Under the pieces are notes generated by a model. The model was given only the letters and a program-made list of their open reading frames with translations. It was not told the origin of the DNA and ran no database searches. Shown here in pieces: positions 55,976 through 64,000 of a DNA stretch of 64,000 nt (the stretch's first letter is position 1; every line of letters starts with the position of its first letter). Source of the DNA: Scilla litardierei (Eukaryota > Streptophyta > Magnoliopsida > Asparagales > Asparagaceae). The position numbers and the translations under genes were made by a program. The DNA lies in contig CM061139.1 of NCBI GenBank assembly GCA_030789695.1, forward strand, positions 109,714,837-109,778,836, in the 5' to 3' direction.

Positions 55976-58560
55976 AGACTCAGGGGCAGGATCAATCCTC
56001 GCCACCCAAACCGGAGAGGGGCACGAGGCGAGCTATGCGCTCGCTCCCCCGCACCAAATGAAGACCTCTGGGGCAAGCTTATGGAGCTTCGCCACCCAAA
56101 ATGGAGCGCCATATGCCGGGTAGGTGACGGCCCAATACCCATCCGACTATAGAGGATGCGGGGAGGCGATGTCCCAATACCTGCCCTCTCAAAGACTCCG
56201 GGGCATGACCAATCCTCGTCACCCAAACCGGAGAGGGGCACGGGCCAAGCTAGGCGCTCGCTCCCCCCACCAAATGAAGACCTCCGGGGCAAGCTCACGG
56301 AGCTTCGCCACCCAAACCGGAGCGCCATATGCGGGGTAGGCGACGGCCCAGTACCCGCCCTCTCAAAAACTCCGGGGCAGGAGCAATACTCGCCACCCAA
56401 ACCGAAGACGGGATCGGGCCGAGCTATGTGCTCGCTCCCCTCACCAAATGAAGACCTTCGGGGCAAGCTTACGGAGCTTCTCCACCCAAACCGGAGCGCC
56501 ATAAGCGGGGTAGGCGACGGCCCAATACCTGTCCGACTATAGAGGCTGCGGGGAGGCGACGGCCCAATACCTGCCCTCTCAAAGACTCCGGGGCAGGACC
56601 AATGCTCGCCACCCAAACTGGAGAGGGGCACGGGCCGAGCTACGTGCTCACTCCCCCCACCAAATGAAGACCTCCGGGGCAAGCTTACGGAGCTTCGCCA
56701 CCCAAACCGGAACGCCATATGTGGGGTAGGCGACTGCCCAATACCCGCCCTCTCAAAGACTCCGGGGCAAGACCAATCCTTGCCACCCAAACCAGAGAGG
56801 GGCACAGGCCGAGCTATGCGCTCGCTCCCTCCCACCAAATGAAGACCTCCGGGGCAAGCTTACGGAGCTTCGCCACCCAAATCGGAGCGCCATATGCGGG
56901 GTAGGCGACGGCCCAATACCTGTCCGACTATAGAGGCTGCGGGGAGGCGACGGCCCAATACCCGCCCTCTCAAAGATTCCGGGGCAGGACCAATCCTCGC
57001 CACCCAAACTGGAGAGGGGCACGGGCCGAGCTACGCGCTCGCTCCCCCCACCAAATGAAGACCTCCGAGGCAAGCTTATGGAGCTTCACCACCCAAACCG
57101 GAGCGCCATATGCGGGGTAGGCGACGACCCAATACCCGTCCGACTATAGAGGCTGCGGGTAGGCGACGGCCCAATACCCGTCCTATCAAAGACTCTGGGT
57201 CAGGACCAATCCTCGCCACCCAAACCGGAGAGGGGTACGGGCTGAGCTACGCGCTCGCTCCCCCACTAAATCAAGACCTCCGGAGTAAGCTTACGGAGCT
57301 TCGCCACCCAAAACAGAGCGCCATATGCGGGGTAGGCGACGGTCCAATACCCGTCCGATTATAGAGGCTGCGGGGAGGCGACGGCCCAATACCCGCCCTC
57401 TCAAAGACTCCGGGACAGGACCAATCCTCGCCACCCAAACCGGAGAGGGGCACGGACTGAGCTACGCGCTCGCTCCCCCCACCAAATGAAGACCTCCGGG
57501 GCAAGCTTACGGAGCTTCGCCACCCAAACCGGAGCGCCATATGCGGGGTAGGCGACGGCCTAATACCCGTCCGACTATAGATGCTGCGGAGAGGCGACGG
57601 CCCAATACCCGCCCTCTCAAAGACTCCAGGGCATGACCAATCCTCACCATCCAAACCGGAGAGGGGCACGGGCCGAGCTATGCGCTCGCTCCCCCTACCA
57701 AATGAAGACCTCCGAGGCAAGCTTACGGAGCTTCGCCACCCAAACCGGAGCGCCATATACGGGGTAGGCGACGGCCCAATACCCGTCCGACTATAGAGGC
57801 TGCGGGGAGGCGACGGCCCAATACCCGTCCTCTCAAAGATTTCGGGGCAGGACCAATCCTCGCCACCCAAACCGGAGAGGGGCACGGGCCGAACTACGTG
57901 CTCGCTCCCCCCACCAAATGAAGACCTCCGGGGCAAGCTTACGAAGCTTCGCCACCCAAAACCAGAGCGCCATAAGTGGTGTAGGTGACGACCTAATACC
58001 CGTCTGACTATAGAGGCTGCGGGGAGGCGACGGCCCAATACCCGCCATCTCAAAGACTCCGGGGCAGGACCAATCCTCGCCACCCAAACTGGAGAGGGGC
58101 ACGGGCCGAACTACTCGCTCGCTCCCCCCACCAAATGAAGACCTCCGGGGCAAGCTTACAGAGCTTCGCCACCCAAACCGGAGCGCCATATGCGGGGTAT
58201 GTGACGGCCCGATACCCGTCCGACTATAGAGGCTACGGGGAGGCGACGGCCCAATACCCGCCCTCTCAAAGACTCCGGGGCAGGACCAATCCTCGCCACC
58301 CAAACCGGAGAGGGGCACGGGCCGAGCTACGCGCTCGCTCCCCCCACCAAATGAAGACCTCCGGGTCAAGCTTACGGAGCTTCGCCTCCCAAACCGGAGC
58401 GCCGTAGGCGGGGTAGGCAACAGCCCAATACCCGTCCGACTATAGAGGCTGCGGGGAGACGACGGCCTAGTACCCGCCCTCTCAAAGACTCCGGGGTAGG
58501 ACCAACCCTCGCCACCCAAACCGGAGAGGAGCAAGGGCCGAACTACCCGCCCTCCCAAAG
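55976..58560 (+). repeat. 216-bp GC-rich tandem array of Tat G
   Basis: About twelve units marked by AAATGAAGACCTCCGGGGCA at ~56,056, 56,272, 56,444, 56,662, 56,837, 57,052, 57,266, 57,485, 57,700, 57,917, 58,131 and 58,349. Most steps are ~216 bp and two are ~174 bp. The full unit contains two copies of GGCGACGGCCCAATACCCG about 42 bp apart, and short units have one. Because 216 and 174 are multiples of three, the minus strand stays open over long stretches (270-300 codons). These frames are not taken as genes. Confidence 0.9.
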
Positions 58561-59199
58561 TGGACCCGTGATCTCTTAACCCGAACATCAGGAAAAGAAT
58601 AATGGCACGCGGATAAAGGCGACCCTCGCGCAGGTCAAGGACCGATGAGAAACGCCTGGCCCCGATAAAGCACGCCGCCGATGTGACCCGTGAAAGTGAA
58701 GAGACACTCGGGGCAAGCGCCATTAATGACGACACATTCCCCGAGAGACAGTGGCTGACGAGTCACGTCTCGCGCCACCTGTTGGGAGCAGTTCCCGAAG
58801 GGCACGATTCAAATGAGCCCATTAATGGCACTAGCTCATCGCATTAATTGGAGGGGAACGGCCAAAGAGCTCCCCTATAAATACCCCCCTCTTTTTCTAT
58901 CCCTCACCCAGGCCTAGGACGGGCCCGGACTCTGTCGATGCGGCCCAAGCAAGGGGGCACCACACAATCGATTTTGGACTTCGGCATCAACGTTTAGCGA
59001 CCGTTTAGGCGGACTGATCCACCTCGCCCCGTTTCGACATTCCACATGACTCACACTTTGCTTCGCATCAAACCCTTGACATACTTGGTACGTCTCAACT
59101 TCCCTCTATCGACGACTCGACTATCTTTGACACCGCAAAGTTGGGGGCAATTATGTCCCGCACAAACAGACGACCTACATACATAACGAGGAAGAAGAA
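58561..59199 (+). other. Spacer after the array with TATA-like element
   Basis: No gene. CCTATAAATACCCCCC at ~58,872-58,888 looks like a core promoter, and AAAGTTGGGGGCAATTATG at ~59,141-59,159 like a purine tract. This may be a remnant LTR edge or the 3' end of the antisense transcript unit. I could not match it to the LTR at 51,947. Confidence 0.4.
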
Positions 59200-60853
59200 A
59201 AACCAACACAAGATCAATTCATTACATTTAACTAAATGGCAAAGCCATCCATAAAGCCCGTCACATGATACAACAAGACGTCGGGTCTAACCCTCATACA
59301 AGAAGAAACAGGATTCCCTACCCCTACGTTCTCAGCGACGACGTCTCTCTGCCGACCGAGCCCCCATATCCCTTGCCACTTGGCGAACACCCGCTTCCTT
59401 AGCCTCTTGCAACATCAGAACAACATGCTCATCATGGTAACGACGGATGGCGGCCTCGATCACACCGCTCTCAACTTCCCATTTCTCCTCCAGCCGCCTC
59501 TTCAGATACCCTTCTCCCTCTTCTCTGCCTCGATGGTCTCCTTTAGGCCGGCTATCTGCCCCTTCTGCACCTCGATCACCCTCTCCTTGTCATCCCTCCG
59601 GCGTGCTTCGACAGGATGTCATCCCTCTCCCGCGTCACCTCTAGGAGTTGGCGCTCGACCGTAGCTTTCGACGAATCAAAATACGCGGCCCGCCCCTTCT
59701 CTACCTCACAGGCCGCCACAACCCTATCCAGCTCCGCTTCCGTGTCCTTCAGCTTCCCCCTGATCTCACCGAGGTCTGGCCTCACTTTATCAAGAGCTGC
59801 TTTCATGGCGGCCACTGGAGTGCGGCGCTGCAGGGCCACCCTAGCCGTAACCATCTACAAAAAGACCCTGGTCAGCTGGACATGAGTAAAGAAAGCCTGT
59901 GGACGAGACGAGGGAATCGGCCTACCAGCATGACATGCCATACAGCAGAGCCGCACAACCACTCCACCCCCATGCGGGTCAAGGATTTACGGTCCCGTGG
60001 CAGCATGTAATACTCCACAAGGCATGCCACCACCCCGGCGTCCTCAAATATCGACTCATCACGGCTCACCTGAAAGGGCAGCTTATGGAGATGGTCGTCC
60101 GGTAACGCCTCAACCTCGTCTCGAGTCCTCTTGAAATGGATGAGGGTGCTCTCGCAACTCAGGCTCATCGACCTTTCCATATCCTGCAAAGGGATTCCGT
60201 ACGGCCATTTCTGAACCGGGGTTGCCTTTCGGGGCTCAACTACCTCCGGTACCCGCGGCAATACGGGGGGATCCACCCCCCACACAGACAAACCCATGGG
60301 GAGAACCTCGTCGAACCGGCTGGTAGAGGGACCCGACTCGGATGCCCTTCATCCCCGGTTCGCTCTCTCCTCACTTGAGACCTCGCCCCCTCGTTTTTGA
60401 GATCCCTCTTCGCATGCCACTCCCTTGCCTTGCTCACAAGAGCCATCGTTCTCTGCGACCGGGACTCCGGCTGACCCCGATACCTCCTTCGGCCCTTGCA
60501 TCACGTCCCCACCTATGAAGAAAAAAGATATCAGGGTAACCCTACCTAAGGGTTCGCCAAAAGTCGAAGATACCTAGGGACCAAAAGTCCTGGGTGAGTC
60601 GACTGTTTTGCGTCAGACTCGCTAACTGACGGTGTGCCTCAGGTAGCTCCGCCAGAATCTGTGCTTTCGCTAGATCATCCCCAGTTAGTTCCCCCCTTTC
60701 ATTCACTAGAGGGTTTCGTGCTCCCCAGTTCGACATCAACACCACGTCGACCGGTATCATCACGAAGGCGAACTCCTCAATCCAACCGCCGACATCGTCA
60801 GGCACCCCGAGGACAAGCTCCCGTCCCCTCCTAGCACAGACACAGTGATACAC
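59200..60853 (-). pseudogene. Antisense extra ORF of Tat G, possibly spliced
   Basis: Minus-strand segments run 60,853 to ~60,542 (GWIEEFAFVMIPVDVVLMSN, LAKAQILAELPEAHRQLASL), ~60,446 to 59,872 (REWHAKRDLKN, CESTLIHFKRTRDEVEALPD, IFEDAGVVACLVEYYMLPRD) and 59,854 to 59,576. The last segment is a coiled-coil-like LGEIRGKLKDTEAELDRVVA, EKGRAAYFDSSKATVERQLL. Acceptor-like TTTTTTCTTCATAG (~60,510) and TTTTTGTAG (~59,857) sit before two segments, suggesting introns. Tat elements are known to carry such additional ORFs in antisense beyond the main genes, of unknown role. The frames are interrupted and the segment borders are my inference. Confidence 0.45.
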
Positions 60854-60886
60854 CCCCCTCTTTCGAACTACGAAGAAATGTTGGAA

Positions 60887-62715
60887 TGATCACTCCTTAT
60901 TTTACACCTTTTTTCTGCATGATTGCATGCCATTTAGATCGCCCAAATCACGTTTTTCACGATATATCGACAAAATTGCGATGCTTTTCACGATTTGTTG
61001 TTTTTTTATCGTATTTCAGGAGATTTGGGGCGATTTGGAGTGATCCCATGATACACCTACTCCAGAGTGCCACCGATGACCTCCCCGAGGGGTATTTTGC
61101 TATTGGAGAGGAGCGGAAGAAGAAAGGACGTCGCAGGAGCGACGAGGAGGCCAAAACAAGCTGTTTGGGCATTTTTGGTGTCTCACTCGGCCGAGTGAAG
61201 GAGTCACTCGGCCGACCAGCGAGACATCGCTCGGCCGACCAGATCGGACACGTTTTATGTGTGCATTCGGCCGAGCGTCGGAAGCCACATCGGCCGAGTG
61301 ACGAGACCCCGTCCGCCCGAGTGGCACTCAGACGAAGCCCATCAAAAAGTGCCAACTTACTGTTTTTCGTTTGCCTGAGCTTCAGAAGACCCACTCGGCC
61401 GAGTGGAAAATGCCGACCGCCCGAGTACATAGAAGCCATCGGCCGAGTGACGACAACTCACTCGGCCGAGCCGCCCCCGAAGTGAAGACCCCCGAAGACC
61501 CAGACTTACTGGAAATTCTCAGGGTTTGTCACTCGGCCGAGCGACTTTTGTCACTCGGCCGAGTGCGACGCGCTGCCTGTAGCGAAAATTGCGATTTTCA
61601 GGCTGCGCAGGGGCATTTTGGTCACAGTTTTTTGGACGATTTTGGGGGGTATTTAACCCCAGTTTTTACCCTAGGTTAGGGGGCTTTTCTCTTTACTTTT
61701 TGCAGCTTTTTAGATAAAAACCTTTTAGCTTTAGATTTTTGTGATTGGAGAGGAGAGAAAAGTTTATTTTTGTTGGATTCTTGGAAGAACTCTATTGGTT
61801 TGTCTCTCTCTCCTTTAAAAATACTATTTTTATTGCTTATTTGAATATTGTGATGAATTCTCTTGTTAATTCCATTGATTATTTTTGTATTTGTGCTATG
61901 AATTGTGAGTAGTCTATACGTCTTGGGGCCTGGGGATGAACCCTACGAGCCCGATTTCAGATTTGTGATGATTTGGTAGAAATATTGCTAGAATTGATAT
62001 TAGGGTTAGTTTGGGATCGATTTATTACGGATGGCTAGGAGTTCATACCGATTGGGATTTGCAAGAGATTGGATCCCAATTCGATAGGAAACCCTAGAAA
62101 TCCGAATTGGGTTGAAATTGAGTTTCCGTAGTATCGGTTTGCAAGAGATTGGACCGATACTAGGGTTCTCGGTTGCAATTCCGTGCCGATACCCGTTTGC
62201 AAGAGATTGGACGGGTAGGAACTATCCCAACCTAGGTCACGGCCCGAGTTTGCACGAGAGTGGGCTCGTGGCGCGATTGAACGATGATGTTGACCCTAAT
62301 GCTAGCTTGCCTAGGCTAGGGTTTGCAAGAGATTGGACCCGAACCTAGGATAGCTATAGACCGGCAACAGCGCGAGAGCGTGAGCTAGGTTTTACATTCA
62401 GTTGCAACTAGTTCATCCGAGATTCTACCCTAGCAATTTTGATACCAATGAATCACATTGACGAGATACGGTGAGTAGGGGGGATTCCCCATTCCCTAGG
62501 CGTCTTTATTTGATTTGATATCTTCGTACTTTGTCTGACGATTGTGACAGGATCGCCAAAGGCAAATTCCCTCTTTTCTGTTCTTAATAGCCAGGTTGTT
62601 CGGAGCAAGCACTTTCATTCGTCCTCCCTGTGTTCGATAACCCGCTCGCCGCTACACCGTGCGCTTGCGGTAAAACTACACGGTCGCACTTTTGGGTTAC
62701 ATTCCGGAGCGATCA
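60887..62715 (+). mobile_element. 5' LTR of Athila-type element F
   Basis: TGATCACTCC...GGAGCGATCA, 1,829 bp, with 10-bp inverted ends (one mismatch). It contains a cluster of CACTCGGCCGAGTG-type palindromes (61,180-61,570), TATTTAAC within a GGGG...CCCC context (~61,645-61,660), and five copies of TTGCAAGAGATTGG-like loops with differing complementary arms (62,047-62,349). Open frames over the palindromes are not genes. The element inserted close to the 5' end of the antisense ORF of Tat G. Its 3' end is outside the window. Confidence 0.85.
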
Positions 62716-62721
62716 AGTTTT

Positions 62722-62739
62722 TGGCGCCGTTGCCGGGGA
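62722..62739 (+). promoter_or_regulatory. Primer binding site (Asp tRNA) of element F
   Basis: TGGCGCCGTTGCCGGGGA, six bases after the LTR. Identical to the site in the tandem element at 39,785. Confidence 0.9.
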
Positions 62740-62858
62740 GACGATTGTGTTTGATCTTACCACCCTAGCTATTTCTTTCTTTTTGTTTTTATTTCATTAT
62801 TTTTTATCTAACCCTTCCATTGTGCTAATCACTTCTTTGAAACTTTGTTTTCCCGTGC

Positions 62859-64000
62859 ATGAACACGAGATCAACGGCGGACCCTGAAGCTATATTATTT
62901 GATCCCGAGATTGAGCGTACTGCGCTGAGAATCAGAGCGGAGAGAAGACAAGATCCGGAAGGGAGGTTTATGACCAACCCGGAAACTGCGGAACAATTAG
63001 CGGCAAGAATGGCGAGGATTATTTCTATTCGAGATAGGCTTCGACCTAAGACCTCTTCTACGACCTCATCCATTGCCATGCCGGAGTTGGCGGCTGACAA
63101 GAATTTTGAGCTGAAGACTAGACTAGTGGTTCAGATGCAGCAGGATCCATTTCATGGGAATGCCCACGAAAATCCCCACTACCACATCCAGCTATTTCTG
63201 TCGAAGTGCGCCACATTTCAGATGACGGGGGTCTCCATCGATGCCATCAGACTGCGCCTCTTCCCCTTCACATTAAAGGATAAAGCACTTTATTGGTTGA
63301 GGACGCAAGCTGAGGGAGTCTTTACCACATGTGACGAGTTGGCGAGTGCGTTCATTGACAAGTTCTATCCGCCCTCCAAGACGGTAAAGATTCAGAGCGC
63401 TCTTATGTCCTTCAAGCAAGGACCCCAAGAGACACTCTACGAGGCTTGGGAGCGTTTCAAAGACCTGCAGCATCAGTGCCCGCACCATAGCATTGAAGAT
63501 TGGGAGCTAGTTCATAGCTTCTACAATGGTCTCCAACCGGGGACCAAGCAGATTATTGATGCCGCGGCAAATGGTGCCATCCTATCGAAGACTCCCGACG
63601 AAGCTACAGCCCTAATTGAGGAGATGGCCTCAAACAATCAACAATGGGGCGACGAGCGAGGACACTCTTCGTCCTCCTTGAAGTCATCTAGCTTCTATGA
63701 GGCGAAGGTCGTAGCGGAGCTGACAAACAAGTTCGATTCTCTCCACAAGGTGGTGGAGAGACTGGAGAAGTATATCACGGAGCCCCAAGGAACCCCTTCC
63801 ACATCCGCACCAACGAATCAAATGTGTGATTGGCAAGACCAATCTCAAGCTATGTATTTGGGAGGAGAGCAAGGAGAGGGATCCTTGGAGCAAGTTCAAT
63901 ATGTCGTGGGGAACCAAGGATATTGGGCCAACTCGGCCACTAGAAACCATCCCGGTTTCTCCTATGCCAACAATGAAGGAGCATTGAACCCACCGCAACA
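62859..64000 (+). CDS. Athila-type gag, open to the window edge (partial)
   Basis: The ATG at 62,859 (MNTRSTADPEAILFDPEIER) starts a frame with no stop through 64,000, at least 380 codons. Capsid: QMQQDPFHGNAHENPHYHIQ, LFLSKCATFQMTGVSIDAIR, FPFTLKDKALYWLRTQAEGV, SAFIDKFYPPSKTVKIQSAL, ETLYEAWERFKDLQHQCPHH and ILSKTPDEATALIEEMASNN. A coiled-coil-like stretch follows (ELTNKFDSLHKVVERLEKY). The usual position of the Athila zinc motif has only a lone Cys (MCDWQDQ), and SYANNEGALNPPQ, normal for the lineage, is the last part seen. It is intact as far as visible and probably the youngest element apart from the tandem array. Confidence 0.88.
   Translation, partial: MNTRSTADPEAILFDPEIERTALRIRAERRQDPEGRFMTNPETAEQLAARMARIISIRDRLRPKTSSTTSSIAMPELAADKNFELKTRLVVQMQQDPFHGNAHENPHYHIQLFLSKCATFQMTGVSIDAIRLRLFPFTLKDKALYWLRTQAEGVFTTCDELASAFIDKFYPPSKTVKIQSALMSFKQGPQETLYEAWERFKDLQHQCPHHSIEDWELVHSFYNGLQPGTKQIIDAAANGAILSKTPDEATALIEEMASNNQQWGDERGHSSSSLKSSSFYEAKVVAELTNKFDSLHKVVERLEKYITEPQGTPSTSAPTNQMCDWQDQSQAMYLGGEQGEGSLEQVQYVVGNQGYWANSATRNHPGFSYANNEGALNPPQ

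Noticed and set aside
55966..58735. Minus-strand ORFs of 290, 270 and 300 codons as genes
   Set aside because: They follow the tandem array exactly and change frame within it. There is no separate start, end or non-repeated domain.

Overview
The window is plant nuclear DNA made almost entirely of LTR retrotransposons. I see no host gene, tRNA, rRNA or other RNA gene. The organism call rests on the element families: Ty1/copia elements with iMet-type primer sites, a chromodomain Ty3/gypsy (Del/Tekay type), Tat-lineage gypsy elements with a second RNase H, and Athila-type elements with an Asp-tRNA primer site. All of these are flowering-plant families. Species cannot be told. The density, nesting and decay suggest heterochromatin of a large genome.

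Layout. 1-5 kb: an inverted fragment of a gypsy-type LTR (family E), a decayed SIRE-like copia end on the minus strand (env-like ORF plus the RNase H tail), and a truncated copia-type LTR (D'). 5,183-19,978: a copia element (A) with 149-bp LTRs and a perfect ATAGG target duplication, interrupted by a chromoviral gypsy (B, 10,752-19,092) whose 5' LTR lost its first ~2 kb. 20.3-24.5 kb: a 5'-truncated second copy (C) of the same copia family. 24.8-27.0 kb: an old 2.2-kb copia-type LTR (X). 27.8-51.9 kb: a decayed Tat element (H) on the plus strand, split first by a non-coding copia-like element (D, 29,509-37,240, TSD TAGCA) and again by a family-E LTR (37,887-~48,728). That LTR is itself split by a tandem LTR-internal-LTR-internal-LTR array (38,365-47,591, TSD CTCGA). 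51.9-60.9 kb: a Tat LTR followed by a Gag-Pro-only Tat element (G), a 216-bp satellite-like array and an antisense extra ORF. 60,887-64,000: the 5' LTR, primer site and open gag of an Athila-type element (F), running off the window.

How the parts relate. Insertion order can be read from interrupted reading frames and target duplications: H is oldest, then D and the E LTR, then the tandem array. B is younger than A. Nearly all pol genes are broken by stops, frameshifts or lost catalytic residues. The intact ORFs are the two gag-like ORFs of the tandem array and the gag of element F.

The most unusual signal is structural. Several unrelated LTR families here (D/D'/X, E, F) carry chains of short hairpins in which the apex or core is constant while the arms differ from hairpin to hairpin yet stay self-complementary. 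In D versus D', three base pairs of one LTR hairpin have changed in a compensated way. In F a constant 14-nt loop recurs with different matching arms. This architecture is not explained by the coding or LTR annotation.
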